64,000 bases of DNA from positions 372,001-436,000 of the forward strand of contig NZ_JAUYNB010000010.1 of the NCBI RefSeq assembly GCF_030699305.1, in the 5' to 3' direction. Position numbers and translations under genes: made by a program. Below the pieces are notes generated by a model that worked only from the letters and a program-made list of their open reading frames with translations, was not told the origin of the DNA and ran no database searches. Origin of the DNA: Novosphingobium sp. (GTDB taxonomy: Bacteria; Pseudomonadota; Alphaproteobacteria; Sphingomonadales; Sphingomonadaceae). Below are positions 41,780-51,326 of this stretch, piece after piece; the stretch's first letter is position 1, and each line of letters begins with the position of its first letter.

Positions 41780-41793
41780 GCGCGGGTTCTGCT

Positions 41794-42840
41794 ATGACTC
41801 GCCCCATGATGACAAGCATGAGCCGCAGGGCACTGGGAATCGCAGCATTGGCCATGGCGCTGGGAGCCGCATTTCCGGCGGTGGCCAAGGCCGGAGAAGG
41901 AACCAGAATGACCACACCAGCCGCCCCCACCTGGAGCCTGGCGATCCACGGCGGCGCGGGCACGATGTCACGTGACAAGATGACGCCGCAGATCGAGGCC
42001 GAATACAAGGCCGCACTGGCGCTCGCGCTGGAAGCGGGCAGCAAAGTGCTGCGCGAGGGCGGGACCAGCCTCGATGCGGTCGAAGCGGCGGTCAAAGTGC
42101 TGGAGGATGACCCCCACTTCAACGCCGGGCGCGGCGCGGTGTTCACCTATAACGGGGTGAACGAGCTGGACGCCGCGATCATGGACGGGCGCACCCGCGC
42201 CGCCGGGGCGGTGACCGGCGTCACCCACATCAAGCACCCGATCACCGCCGCGCGCACCGTGATGGAAAAAAGCCCGCACGTGTTCCTGTCCCGCGAAGGG
42301 GCCGAGGAATTCGCGCGCGAACAGGCGCTCGAAATGGTCGATCCCGATTACTTCGCCACCCCCGAACGCTGGCGCCAGCTGGAAGAGCTGAAGGCCAAGA
42401 AGCTCGGCTGGTTCGACGTTGATCTGAAATACGGCACGGTCGGCGCGGTCGCGGTGGACGGGGCGGGCGATGTCGCCGCCGCGACTTCCACCGGCGGGCT
42501 GACCGGCAAGCGCTGGGGCCGGATCGGCGATTCCCCGATTATCGGTGCAGGCACGTATGCCGACAACCGCGCCTGCGCGATCAGTGCGACCGGCGCGGGC
42601 GAATTCTTCATCCGCGAAGGCGTGGCGCACGAAATCTGCGCGCGGATGCGGTTTACCGGCGAAGGGCCGCAGCAGGCCGCCGACACTGTGATGGCCGATG
42701 TCGCTGCGCTGGGCGGGGATGGCGGGGTGATTGTCGTGACGCCGAAAGGCGAGGCGATCTTCAGCTTCAACACGCCCGGCATGTACCGCGGCCGCGCCAC
42801 CAGCGCGGGCGTTCATGAAGTGGCGGTGTTCCGGGACTGA
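41794..42840 (+). CDS. iaaA: Isoaspartyl peptidase/L-asparaginase (plant-type, Ntn hydrolase)
   Basis: 348 residues with a signal peptide (RRALGIAALAMALGAAFPAVAKA). The alpha subunit has WSLAIHGGAGTMSRDKM, LDAVEAAVKVLEDDPHFNAGRGAVF and NELDAAIMDGRTRAAGAV. Autoproteolysis is expected before the Thr in KYGTVGAVAVD, which becomes the nucleophile of the beta subunit (ATSTGGLTGKRWGRIGDSPIIGAGTYAD). Likely periplasmic isoaspartyl dipeptidase. Starts at 41794 or 41806; the 14-base gap to the divergent GNAT favours the later one or shared control. Confidence 0.92.
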   Translation: MTRPMMTSMSRRALGIAALAMALGAAFPAVAKAGEGTRMTTPAAPTWSLAIHGGAGTMSRDKMTPQIEAEYKAALALALEAGSKVLREGGTSLDAVEAAVKVLEDDPHFNAGRGAVFTYNGVNELDAAIMDGRTRAAGAVTGVTHIKHPITAARTVMEKSPHVFLSREGAEEFAREQALEMVDPDYFATPERWRQLEELKAKKLGWFDVDLKYGTVGAVAVDGAGDVAAATSTGGLTGKRWGRIGDSPIIGAGTYADNRACAISATGAGEFFIREGVAHEICARMRFTGEGPQQAADTVMADVAALGGDGGVIVVTPKGEAIFSFNTPGMYRGRATSAGVHEVAVFRD

Positions 42841-42914
42841 TGCGCCCCTCCCAACCGTCACCCTGAACTTGTTTGGCGCTTATCCCCTTCGCCACCGTAA
42901 AGTCTAAACCGTCA

Positions 42915-42933
42915 TGCTGAAACAAGTTCAGCA
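42915..42933. repeat. Palindromic repeat TGCTGAAACAAGTTCAGCA
   Basis: Seven-base arms TGCTGAA/TTCAGCA with ACAAG centre, in the spacer after iaaA. A partial copy (CCTGAACTTGTTT) lies at 42861-42873. Two full copies recur at 49279-49297 and 49390-49408. REP-like intergenic dyad. Confidence 0.75.
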
Positions 42934-42966
42934 GGATGGGCGTTTGAGGGGCAGTGCTCCCCCGCG

Positions 42967-43899
42967 CTACCCGTGCTTGTCGGCCTTGCGCTGGCCCAGC
43001 CGCATGCCGGATTCCAGCCGCGCGCGCAGCTGGGTGTAGTACGCCTCCAGAAACGCCCGCTCATCCCCTGCGCCGGGTTCCCAGCCGATCTTGCGGCAGA
43101 TCGCGGTGTGGACCGCGACCAGCGCTTCGGGCTGGTCCTCGCGCAGCACGCGCTCCAGCGTCTGCAATTCGAACTCGCCATAGATCGCCAGTTCCGCCTC
43201 GCCAAACCGGTAGTGCACCCCGGTCGCCGCGCTGTGGCCGCTGGCGGCGGTGCGGGTGGTAGAGAGCACCGCTTCCAGCTTGCGCCGGGGGGCCTCGACC
43301 ACCCAGGTGCCCGCCACCAGATCGCCCGCGCGCAGCCGATCACGGTTGAAGAACGGGAACAGCCCGAACACCAGGAACCACACGGTCGCCGCCAGCCCCG
43401 CCGCGCCCATGTTGTCCGCGCCGCTGTTGGTGACGATCATCGCAATCGGCAGGAACAGCTCGATATCGCGCAGCAGGTTGCGGGCCAGCACCATTTCGGT
43501 GGTCAGGCGGCCGCCATCACGCGCGGCGATCCGCAGGCCGGTCAGCCGCTTGCCCGGCGTCGCCCCGCGCGGGCCGAGTTCGAAGAACAGGAAATAGGCG
43601 TGGCGGAACAGGAACATCACCGCGATCCACAGCACCACCAGAAATTCGCTGGCCCGCGCAATCGCCTTGTCGCCCTTGGCCAGCGCCTCGCTCCGCAAAT
43701 CGCCCACGCCCGATCCCAGGTAGGCCAGCAGCAGCGTGGTCGAAATCATCAGCACCACGATGAACAGCAGGTCGAGCAGCAGCGCCCCGAACCGGCTGCC
43801 CCGGCTGCCGACCACGATCGGCAGAGCGATCCCCTCTGGCGTGATCATCACCCGCCGCCGGTCGTTCTTCGCCGTCGGCATGGCCCGCGCCGCGCTCAT
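42967..43899 (-). CDS. RDD family membrane protein
   Basis: 310 residues. LPIVVGSRGSRFGALLLDLLFIVVLM has the R-x-x-A/G-x-x-x-D pattern of RDD domains, with further helices VLWIAVMFLFRHAYFLFFELG (then RGATPGKRLTGLRI) and VWFLVFGLFPFF. The C-terminal 110 residues are soluble (FGEAELAIYGEFELQTLERVL) and unrecognised. Last gene of the MoxR-DUF58 cluster; ATG overlaps the stop of the SpoIIM-like gene (ATGA). Confidence 0.85.
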   Translation of the reverse strand: MSAARAMPTAKNDRRRVMITPEGIALPIVVGSRGSRFGALLLDLLFIVVLMISTTLLLAYLGSGVGDLRSEALAKGDKAIARASEFLVVLWIAVMFLFRHAYFLFFELGPRGATPGKRLTGLRIAARDGGRLTTEMVLARNLLRDIELFLPIAMIVTNSGADNMGAAGLAATVWFLVFGLFPFFNRDRLRAGDLVAGTWVVEAPRRKLEAVLSTTRTAASGHSAATGVHYRFGEAELAIYGEFELQTLERVLREDQPEALVAVHTAICRKIGWEPGAGDERAFLEAYYTQLRARLESGMRLGQRKADKHG

Positions 43900-44954
43900 G
43901 CCGCCTCGCTGCCCGATGGTGTGCGGCGAAAGGCGAAGAAGTACGCCAGCCAGATCGCCAGCATCGAATAGCCGATGATGTAGCGCCCAGTGGTATCGTC
44001 GACCAGCTGCCGCCCAAACCCTTCCAGCATCCCGGCCATCACCAGCATCAGCACCACGCCCGCCATGACCACGGCGGCGCGCTGGCCTGCCTCGGCCACG
44101 GCCTGCATAACCCCGCGTGTGCCGGGAAAGGCCATCGACCGACCGACGTGCAGCCCCGCCGCGCCCGCGAGCAGGATTGCCAGCAGCTCGGTCGTGCCGT
44201 GGATCGAAAGCCAGCCGATGAACTCCGTCGCCAGCCCCTTGTCGTGATAGAGCCAGACCATCGCCCCCAGCGTCGCGGTGTTCTGCACCAGCAGCAGCAG
44301 CGGCGGCACGCCGAACGCAAAGCCCAGCGCGAAACACATGATCGCCACCCCGGCGTTGTGGCTGAACAGATAGGCCGCGAACATCGACAGCCCGTCATCC
44401 TGCGCGCTGCCAAACAGCGTATCGCGCAGGACTTCGCGCGTGGCACCGGGCACGCGGGCATCCTGAAACTGGCCGGGAACGAGAGCGTAATACCAGTCCG
44501 CATCGCTGCTCACCAGCAGCCAGCCGACCAGCGTGCCGACCGCCATCACCGTGAACGCGACCAGCAGTTCCGGCCAGATTGCCCGGACCGCCCGGCTCCA
44601 TTCCCCGCCCAGAAACCGCGCCAGCCAGCCCGCAAGCGTGGTGCGCGGGCCATAGACCAGGAACCATGCGCGCTGCACCAGTGCTTCAAGATAAGCCAGC
44701 GTAGCCGCATCGAGCGAGGTTTCCCGCGCGACCGACAGACTGGAAGCAACCGTGCGATAGAGCACCGGCAGCGCCAGCACGTCCGCGTCCGAAAGCCTGC
44801 GCCAGCGGCCCGCTTCCATCCGGGTGACGATGGCTTCCAGCCGCTTCCAGTCGCCCTCGCGCTCCTGCCGGAACCGGTCGGAACGCAGCGCGGCGGCTTC
44901 GATCGCCGCATCGCTGGCGGCGGCTTCTCCGCCCAGCAGTCCGAAGAACGCCAT
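43896..44954 (-). CDS. Stage II sporulation protein M-like membrane protein
   Basis: 352 residues. A soluble helical N-terminus (FRQEREGDWKRLEAIVTRMEAG) precedes about five membrane helices: LLVAFTVMAVGTLVGWLLV, SHNAGVAIMCFALGFAFGVPP (the conserved N-N/A-x-x family loop), IHGTTELLAILLAGAAGLHVG and others. SpoIIM-family proteins outside sporulators occur, as here, in MoxR/DUF58 clusters. Coupled on both sides (one-base overlap with DUF58, four with RDD). Confidence 0.88.
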   Translation of the reverse strand: MAFFGLLGGEAAASDAAIEAAALRSDRFRQEREGDWKRLEAIVTRMEAGRWRRLSDADVLALPVLYRTVASSLSVARETSLDAATLAYLEALVQRAWFLVYGPRTTLAGWLARFLGGEWSRAVRAIWPELLVAFTVMAVGTLVGWLLVSSDADWYYALVPGQFQDARVPGATREVLRDTLFGSAQDDGLSMFAAYLFSHNAGVAIMCFALGFAFGVPPLLLLVQNTATLGAMVWLYHDKGLATEFIGWLSIHGTTELLAILLAGAAGLHVGRSMAFPGTRGVMQAVAEAGQRAAVVMAGVVLMLVMAGMLEGFGRQLVDDTTGRYIIGYSMLAIWLAYFFAFRRTPSGSEAA

Positions 44955-46288
44955 CAGCCAATCGCTCCCTTGCGCTTGATCGCCAGATAGGCGTCGATCA
45001 GCCGCGTGCCAATCCGGTCATGCGGGGCTTCGATCACGTCCACCCCCAGTGCGCGCAGGCGCGACAGCACCAGCGCGCGCTGGCGCAGCAGGGCGTCGGC
45101 GGTCGCGGCCATCGCCAGATCCTGCATGTCGTCCGGGCGGTGCGCGGCGATCCCGTCCAGTTCGGCGTCCGCCAGCGTCACGAACAGCACCAGATGCTTC
45201 GCGGTCAGCCGCCCGATGCTCTCGATCATCAATTCCGCGCTGGTCGGGTCGGTAAAGTCGGAAAACACCACCACCAGACTGCGGCGCTTCAGCCGCCCGG
45301 CGAGCGTTGCGAGGGCCAGGGTGAAGTTGGGTTCCTGCGCGTGGTAATCCAGCGCGGCGGCGGCGGATTGCAGCCGGGGGAAATCGCGCGCGTCGGTCAC
45401 GAACGGCGTGAACACTTCCGGCCGGGCGGCGAACCCGAACAGCGCGATCCGGTCCCCCGCCTTCAGCGCGACATAGGCGGTGGTCAGCGCGGCGGTGACC
45501 GCGCGGTCGATCCGGGCCAGCCCGTCCACCGGCTCGCACATTGCCTGTCCGCAATCGAACGCGAAGACGATCTGGTTGTTGCGCTCCGCCTCATGCTCCT
45601 TGGCGTAAAGCTGGGCGTGGCGGGCGCTGGATTTCCAGTCGATCCGGCGGCGGTCCATGCCCGGTTGGTATTCGGCCAGCGCCTCGAACACGGTGCCTTC
45701 ACCGCGCATCCGCCGCGCGATCAGGCCGAACTGCGCGTCCTTCAGGAACGCCTGCATCGCCGGGGAGCGCACCGGGGCGAGGTTCGGCCAGACCCGCATC
45801 TGCGCCGCCACGCCGCGCGAAACCTGCCGCGCGCCAAGGCCGAGCGGCCCGGTCCAGCGCAGCCACAGCCGCTCCACCGCGCCGGTCCCGCGCCGGTTTG
45901 GGGCAAAGTGCAGGGTCCCGCTCCACGGCGCACCCGCCTGCTCCGGTTCGCTCAGCGCAACGGTTCCGCGCCCGCCGGACAGCAGCCGCCCATCGGTGGC
46001 GAGCGCCGCCTCGACCAGTCGCGGGCGGCCTTGCCCGAACGCTGCGTCAACCGTCAGCCAGCTGCTTTCGCCGACTTCGCTGTCGCCCGGCAGGGCCAGC
46101 GCGACGTCTTCCACCCGTCCCGCCAGCAGCGCGTCGAGCAGCACCAGCAGCACCAGCGCCAATCCGATCACCGGCGCGATCACCCACGCCCCCGGTGCAA
46201 GCGTGCCGATCAGCAGCGCGACCGGGGCGGCCCCGGCCACCAGCCAGCCCGCACGCGGGGTGGGGATCAGGGCGGGACGCAAGGTCAT
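44954..46288 (-). CDS. DUF58 protein (vWA-like)
   Basis: 444 residues. Two N-terminal membrane helices (WLVAGAAPVALLIGTLAPG, VIGLALVLLVLLDALLAG), then the DUF58 signature FEALAEYQPGMDRRRIDWKSSARHAQLYAKEHEAE and a vWA-like domain beginning NQIVFAFDCGQAMCEP with RSLVVVFSDFTDP. The MIDAS-type D-x-S-x-S is replaced by DCGQA. Partner of the MoxR ATPase, whose gene ends four bases upstream. Confidence 0.9.
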   Translation of the reverse strand: MTLRPALIPTPRAGWLVAGAAPVALLIGTLAPGAWVIAPVIGLALVLLVLLDALLAGRVEDVALALPGDSEVGESSWLTVDAAFGQGRPRLVEAALATDGRLLSGGRGTVALSEPEQAGAPWSGTLHFAPNRRGTGAVERLWLRWTGPLGLGARQVSRGVAAQMRVWPNLAPVRSPAMQAFLKDAQFGLIARRMRGEGTVFEALAEYQPGMDRRRIDWKSSARHAQLYAKEHEAERNNQIVFAFDCGQAMCEPVDGLARIDRAVTAALTTAYVALKAGDRIALFGFAARPEVFTPFVTDARDFPRLQSAAAALDYHAQEPNFTLALATLAGRLKRRSLVVVFSDFTDPTSAELMIESIGRLTAKHLVLFVTLADAELDGIAAHRPDDMQDLAMAATADALLRQRALVLSRLRALGVDVIEAPHDRIGTRLIDAYLAIKRKGAIG

Positions 46289-46292
46289 CGGC

Positions 46293-47270
46293 TCAGCGCG
46301 GTGCCTCCGTCGCGGCGATCAGATCGGCGACCAGTGCTTCCACCTGCTTGCCCTCGATCTCTGCCGCTGGCGAGAGCAGCAGGCGGTGGCGCAGGACGGC
46401 GGGGGCAAGCGCCTTTACGTCATCGGGCAGCACGTATTCGCGCGTATCCACCGCCGCGCGGGCACGGGCGGCATTGGCCAGCAGCACGGCAGCGCGGGGG
46501 CTGGCCCCGGATGACAGGTCCGCGCTTTCCCGCGTCGCGCGGATCAGGCGGACGATGTAATCGACCACGCTGTCGGCCAGCGTAACGCCCTTTACCGCCT
46601 GCGCCGCCGCCGCGATTACTGCCGCATTGGCCACCGCGCTGACCCCCAGGTCGGCCGGGCGCGACGGTCCGGCGCGTTCGCCAAAGGTCGCCACGATCCG
46701 CGCTTCTTCGGCTGCGCTGGGATAGGGGACCAGCAGCTTGAACAGGAACCGGTCCAGCTGCGCTTCGGGCAGGGGATAGACGCCCTGGCTCTCGATCGGG
46801 TTCTGCGTCGCCACGACCAGAAAACTGGCGGGCAGCGGGTGCGCGGTGCCGTCCAGCGTGACGCGGCGTTCCTGCATCGCTTCCAGCAAAGCGGCCTGCG
46901 TCTTGGGCGGGGTGCGGTTGATTTCGTCGGCCAGCAGCAGCTCGCAGAAGATCGGCCCGCGCGTCAGGGTGAACTGGCTGGTCTGGAAGTTGAACAGGTT
47001 CGATCCCAGGATGTCGCCCGGCATCAGGTCGGGCGTGAACTGGATCCGCCCGAAATCGAGGCCCAGACTGGCGGCAAAGCTTTGCGCCAGAAACGTCTTG
47101 GCGGTGCCCGGCGGGCCTTCCAGCAAAACGTGGCCCTGCGCCAGCAGCGCGACCAGCAGCGCATCGACCGTACCGGCCTGACCGACCACGGCCTTGCCCA
47201 CTTCGGCCCGGATCGCGCGGGCCAGTGTGCTGACGTCCGCCAGTGTCATCGTGGTCATCGGGGAAGTCAT
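46293..47270 (-). CDS. MoxR family AAA+ ATPase
   Basis: 325 residues. Walker A is [15 protein letters not shown] (about 50), Walker B is [25 protein letters not shown] (about 110), sensor 1 is [25 protein letters not shown], and the lid follows ([30 protein letters not shown]). MoxR ATPases act as chaperone-like partners of vWA proteins; the DUF58 gene directly downstream is the expected partner. ATG overlaps the DUF4350 stop (ATGA). Confidence 0.95.
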   Translation of the reverse strand: MTSPMTTMTLADVSTLARAIRAEVGKAVVGQAGTVDALLVALLAQGHVLLEGPPGTAKTFLAQSFAASLGLDFGRIQFTPDLMPGDILGSNLFNFQTSQFTLTRGPIFCELLLADEINRTPPKTQAALLEAMQERRVTLDGTAHPLPASFLVVATQNPIESQGVYPLPEAQLDRFLFKLLVPYPSAAEEARIVATFGERAGPSRPADLGVSAVANAAVIAAAAQAVKGVTLADSVVDYIVRLIRATRESADLSSGASPRAAVLLANAARARAAVDTREYVLPDDVKALAPAVLRHRLLLSPAAEIEGKQVEALVADLIAATEAPR

Positions 47271-48571
47271 CGGGTGAGAGTCCTTTCAAGCGAATGAAGT
47301 GTCTGCGCAGCGCGCAGCAAGTCGGCGGGGCGACGCGCGGCGCGCAGGGCGGCGGCGGCGGCGGAAAACGGCATCAGGTCTGGCGCGCGCGCCGCTAGCG
47401 CGCGGTCAATCGCGGCTTCGGTGGCGGGGCCGTCCAGCCGGTGGGGCAGGGCCAGCGCGCGGGCCAGCCGGTCGCGCGCGGCATCGGCATAAGGCGCGCC
47501 GATCAGGTGCAGCCGTCGGGTCCGGCGCACCAGCGCGGCGGCGTTCGACACCAGCGCGCGCTTGCCAAACGCGATGCTTCGCCCCGCCAGCAGTGGCGGC
47601 CCGAACCGGTGGAACGCCCGCCAGCCAACCACCAGCACGGCCAGCAGCAGGCACAGCGTGGCGGCCAGAAACGGCGGGGTGAACGCCAGTGTCAGCAGGT
47701 TTTGCGAGCGGCCATAGCCGTTGAGCGTCAGGTCGAACGCGACGACCTTGTCCCCGCCGTCCAGCACTTCGCGCACCAGCGCTTCGGCCAGCACGGCGTT
47801 GGCGGCATCGGCAAAGGCCTGATTGTTGAGCAGGTCCGGCTCGAACACCATGACCAGCGGATAAAGCGTATCATTGACCGTATCGGGATCGGGTTCCGGC
47901 GCAGACCCTTCCGCTACGTCCCGCAGCGCGGGGTAATCGCCATCGTCGATATAGCCCGCCAGCACCCGCCCGTCCTCGGTCCCGACTACCAGCGGCACCA
48001 GCGCATCGCCCGCGCCGGACAGCACGTTTTCGCTGGATTGCAGGTCGCCGCCCGTCCCCAGCCCGCGCCAGCTGGCGACCTTGCCGCCCGCGCGCATCGG
48101 TTTCAGGTCGAGGCTGATATCGTCGTAAAACTCCGTCCAGTTCGGCACCTGCACCCCGTCCAGCGTGACCCAGCCGGGCTTCGCACCAGTGGTCAGCTGG
48201 CTGACCTGCACCGCGTCCCACTTGGGCAGGATGATCAGCGTTGGGCCGATCACGCGGCGGCGGGTGACGATTTCGGCAATGTCCTTGCCATCGGCATCGG
48301 CGGGAGGGGTCAGGATCAGCAGGCCCGGCTGCTTCAGGCTGGCGAGCGATTGCACGCGCGACACGCCGTAGCCGCGTCGCTCCAGATAATCCGCCATCGC
48401 GGCATAGCCGTTCAGCCCCTTGCCGCCGACACTGGCCTGCCCGTCGTTGGGATTGCCCCCGGTCAGTCCCGCGCCGATCAGCCACAGGAACGCCAGAAAC
48501 GCGAGGCCGCCGATCACCACCAGCCCCAGTACGGTGCGGGACGAAAACGGGCTGTCGCTTCGCGCGCTCAT
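47267..48571 (-). CDS. DUF4350 membrane protein of the MoxR cluster
   Basis: 434 residues. One N-terminal helix ([23 protein letters not shown]), a periplasmic domain starting [36 protein letters not shown] (the usual DUF4350 opening), and a second helix ([21 protein letters not shown]) before a cytoplasmic helical tail. Function unknown; the position between DUF4129 and MoxR is the common one for the family. Coupled on both sides by ATGA overlaps. Confidence 0.88.
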   Translation of the reverse strand: MSARSDSPFSSRTVLGLVVIGGLAFLAFLWLIGAGLTGGNPNDGQASVGGKGLNGYAAMADYLERRGYGVSRVQSLASLKQPGLLILTPPADADGKDIAEIVTRRRVIGPTLIILPKWDAVQVSQLTTGAKPGWVTLDGVQVPNWTEFYDDISLDLKPMRAGGKVASWRGLGTGGDLQSSENVLSGAGDALVPLVVGTEDGRVLAGYIDDGDYPALRDVAEGSAPEPDPDTVNDTLYPLVMVFEPDLLNNQAFADAANAVLAEALVREVLDGGDKVVAFDLTLNGYGRSQNLLTLAFTPPFLAATLCLLLAVLVVGWRAFHRFGPPLLAGRSIAFGKRALVSNAAALVRRTRRLHLIGAPYADAARDRLARALALPHRLDGPATEAAIDRALAARAPDLMPFSAAAAALRAARRPADLLRAAQTLHSLERTLTR

Positions 48572-49239
48572 GCCGCGATCCGTTCCAGCGCAAAGGCGGC
48601 ATAGGCCTCGCGCGCGGCCTGCCAATCGGCGGCGTCGAGCGCGCGCAAGGCATAGCGGCTGCGCTCCACCCGCGCCGCGATCAGGCCAAAGGCGCTGCGG
48701 GCGCGGTCAGGCAGGGCGGGCAGGGCGGCCAGTTCGCGCGCGGTGCTGGCAGGGTGGACCCAGTCTGGCCGGGCGGCGGCGATCTGGTGGACGCTGCGCC
48801 GCAGCAGCAAGTGCGCGGCCTCATCAAACTGGCCTGCGGCGGCGAGCGCATCGGCATCGCCCAGCAAGGCCAGCGCCGCCTCGCGGTCGGGCGTCCAGTC
48901 GGGCACGGCGTCGGCAGCAGGCGGACGGACGCGGGCCAGCCATGGCTCCACCATTCGCCAGACCAGCCAGATCACCGCCAGCACCGCGATGCCCAATAGA
49001 ATCCATTGCAGCACGTGCCAGTTCATCCCCAGCGCGCGGCCCAGCGGCTCCAGCCATTCGGCCAGCGCCTTCAGCCATTCGGGTGGTTCGTTGACCGGCT
49101 TGTCGGGGATGGGCACGGGGGCATACTGGATCGAGCCATCGGCCCGCACGGCCTGCCAATCGCGCGCAGCGTCCTGTGCGGCCTGTGCTCCCTGAATTGT
49201 CACGTGGGCACTCGTTGCACGGTGCAAGCGGCGGAGCAA
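48568..49239 (-). CDS. DUF4129 membrane protein, first gene of the MoxR cluster
   Basis: 223 residues from ATG 49239, or 211 from GTG 49203 (VTIQGAQAAQDAARDWQAVRADG), which looks more protein-like. A single helix (VLQWILLGIAVLAVIWLVWRM) is followed by a DUF4129-type helical region: ALLGDADALAAAGQFDEAAHLLLRRSVHQIAA and STARELAALPALPDRARSAFGLIAARVERSRYAL. Role unknown. Its upstream spacer carries two dyad repeats. Confidence 0.82.
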   Translation of the reverse strand: MLRRLHRATSAHVTIQGAQAAQDAARDWQAVRADGSIQYAPVPIPDKPVNEPPEWLKALAEWLEPLGRALGMNWHVLQWILLGIAVLAVIWLVWRMVEPWLARVRPPAADAVPDWTPDREAALALLGDADALAAAGQFDEAAHLLLRRSVHQIAAARPDWVHPASTARELAALPALPDRARSAFGLIAARVERSRYALRALDAADWQAAREAYAAFALERIAA

Positions 49240-49278
49240 GCGGGGAAATTCGGACCAAACCCGCCACCAAACACGTCA

Positions 49279-49297
49279 TGCTGAACTTGTTTCAGCA
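49279..49297. repeat. Palindromic repeat, copy B
   Basis: TGCTGAACTTGTTTCAGCA, the inverse orientation of the 42915 copy, flanked by GTCA and TCCATGATG. Paired with copy C. Confidence 0.75.
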
Positions 49298-49389
49298 TCC
49301 ATGATGCCCCCGGCGCGGAGAGATGCCTGCCATTCGCGACCTGACGGGCAGCGCACCGCCGGTTAGTTCCGTGGCTGCGGGTAGATGGA

Positions 49390-49408
49390 TGCTGAAACAA
49401 GTTCAGCA
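49390..49408. repeat. Palindromic repeat, copy C
   Basis: TGCTGAAACAAGTTCAGCA followed by TGACG. With copy B it forms a head-to-head pair 92 bases apart whose outer flanks are also inverted, so the DUF4129-pheA spacer could fold into a large cruciform or hairpin. Confidence 0.75.
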
Positions 49409-49433
49409 TGACGAAATTGGGAGAATAGGCCGC

Positions 49434-50342
49434 TCAACCCCGCCCGCGTTCCTGTGGGTAGGTGCCCAGCATCCGCAATTCCTTGCAGTGGAATGCCAGT
49501 TCCTCCAGCGCGCGGTCGACCGCCGGGTCGCCCGGTGCGCCGAGGATGTCGGCATAGAACGTGGTCGCGGAAAAGCTGGCGCCCTTTTGGTAGCTTTCCA
49601 GCTTGGTCATGTTGACGCCGTTGGTGGCGAACCCGCCCAGCGCCTTGTAAAGCGCAGCGGGGATGTTCTTCACTTCGAACACGAACGTCGTCATCGTCGC
49701 CTGCCCGGCCAGACCGGCAGTGTCGAGCGGCTGGGGGGCCAGCACGACGAAGCGGGTCATGTTGTCCGATGCGTCCTGCACATCATCGGCGATGATTGTC
49801 AGGCCATAGAGTTCGGCGGCGATTTTCGGCGCAATCGCAGCGGCGGCGGGATCGCCCATTTCCGCGACATAGGCGGCGGCCCCGGCGGTATCGGCATAAG
49901 CCATCGGCACGATCCCGCGCGTGCGCAGGAACACGCGCGACTGGCCGAGCGCCTGCGGGTGCGAATAGGCGGCGGCAAACGGACCCTGACCCCCATCCTT
50001 ATTTGGGAGCGCCATCAGGCTGTGGCGGATCGCCATGAAGTGTTCGCCGACGATGCTCAGCCCGCTTTCGGGCAGCAGGAAGTGGATATCGGCGACGCGC
50101 CCGTGCTGCGAATTCTCAATCGGGATGATCGCTCGGGCGGCGCTGCCGTCCTTCACTGCGTCCAGCGCGTCTTCAAAACTGAAGCACGGCAGCGGCAGGC
50201 AGGCGGGATCGTATTCCAGCGCGGCGCGGTGGCCGTTGCAGCCGGGCGCGCCCTGAAACGATACCGCGCGCGCCGGATCGGCAGCGGCGGCCTGAACCAT
50301 TTCCTGAACGCGGGCCTGGGCGGGGGCGGGATAGCTGTGCAT
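49434..50342 (-). CDS. pheA: Prephenate dehydratase
   Basis: 302 residues, monofunctional. Converts prephenate to phenylpyruvate for phenylalanine. VSFQGAPGCNGHRAALE, ARAIIPIENSQHGRVADIHFLL and DASDNMTRFVVLA (the T-R-F catalytic motif) form the catalytic domain. The C-terminal ACT domain has ALYKALGGFATNGVNMTKLE then SYQKGASF, where the Phe-binding ESRP motif is ESYQ. It begins 12 bases after crtB, so it is probably co-transcribed with the carotenoid genes. Confidence 0.95.
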   Translation of the reverse strand: MHSYPAPAQARVQEMVQAAAADPARAVSFQGAPGCNGHRAALEYDPACLPLPCFSFEDALDAVKDGSAARAIIPIENSQHGRVADIHFLLPESGLSIVGEHFMAIRHSLMALPNKDGGQGPFAAAYSHPQALGQSRVFLRTRGIVPMAYADTAGAAAYVAEMGDPAAAAIAPKIAAELYGLTIIADDVQDASDNMTRFVVLAPQPLDTAGLAGQATMTTFVFEVKNIPAALYKALGGFATNGVNMTKLESYQKGASFSATTFYADILGAPGDPAVDRALEELAFHCKELRMLGTYPQERGRG

Positions 50343-50354
50343 GGGGCCAAGCCC

Positions 50355-51302
50355 CTAGGCCGCGCGCGCGCGCTGCGCAAGCTGGCGGCGTGTCCACGGC
50401 AGCGCAGGCGCGCGGCGCGGCGGCGGCAGCAGGCACCGCCCCAGCGCCTTGACCACGAACCCCAGCTTGGCCGCGGTGCTGGTGCTGACGCGGTGATCCC
50501 AGGCGTGTTCGCCCGCGCGCGCCACTTCGCGCCCGATCGCGCCATAGATGCCCGCAGCCGACAGCACTGCCCAGCGCGAACGGAGCGGCAGCCGGGCCGC
50601 GCCGATCCGGGCGGACACTTCGTAATCCTGCGCCAGCGCACACATCCGCGCGACAATCGGCACCAGCGCGCGGCGGAAATGCGGCTTCATGTGTTCGCCG
50701 GGGGGAATGTCTGCTTCCACCAGCCAGTCGAGCGGCAGATAGCTGCGCCCGGCCGCGTCATCCTCGTCCAGATCGCGGGCGATGTTGGCCAGCTGGAACG
50801 CCAGCCCCAGATCGCAGGCGCGGTCGAGCGTTTCCTCGTCATCCGGGGCCACGCCCATCACCACCGCCATCATCACGCCGACTGCGCCGGCCACGTGAAA
50901 GCAGTATTGCAGCAGGTCGGCCTCGCTGCGCGGCCGCCAGCCATCGGCATCCAGCGCGAAGCCGCCGATCACATCGTCGGCCATCGCGCGGGTCAGCCCG
51001 GTTTCACGCGCGACCAGCCCCAGCGCGTCGAATGCGGGATCGCCGGTCGCCTCACCGGCAAAGGCCAGTTCGGTCAGCGTGCGGATCGTCGCCAGCCGGT
51101 CCTGCGCCCCTGCGTCCGGGCCCAGCGTGCCGCCATGGTCCTGATCGTCGGCCAGATCGTCACAGCGGCGGCACCAGGCATAAAGCAGCCAGACCCGTTC
51201 GCGCGTCTGCGGATCGAACAGCCGCGATGCGGCGGCAAAGCTTTTCGACCCGCGCATGATCGAATCGCGCGCCTGCGCGACCAGCGCGGTGCGGTTAACC
51301 AC
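50355..51302 (-). CDS. crtB: Phytoene synthase
   Basis: 315 residues. Condenses two geranylgeranyl diphosphates to phytoene. GSKSFAAASRLFDPQTRERVWLLYAWCRRCDDLADDQD has the first Asp-rich motif (DDLAD) and AFQLANIARDLDEDDAAGRSYLP the second. The start is a GTG at 51302 (VNRTALVAQARDSIMRGSKSF), with an ATG at 51257 as the alternative. It follows the LOG gene by 24 bases. Confidence 0.95.
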   Translation of the reverse strand: MVNRTALVAQARDSIMRGSKSFAAASRLFDPQTRERVWLLYAWCRRCDDLADDQDHGGTLGPDAGAQDRLATIRTLTELAFAGEATGDPAFDALGLVARETGLTRAMADDVIGGFALDADGWRPRSEADLLQYCFHVAGAVGVMMAVVMGVAPDDEETLDRACDLGLAFQLANIARDLDEDDAAGRSYLPLDWLVEADIPPGEHMKPHFRRALVPIVARMCALAQDYEVSARIGAARLPLRSRWAVLSAAGIYGAIGREVARAGEHAWDHRVSTSTAAKLGFVVKALGRCLLPPPRRAPALPWTRRQLAQRARAA

Positions 51303-51326
51303 GGGCTTGGCCCGCCCGCGCTCGCC

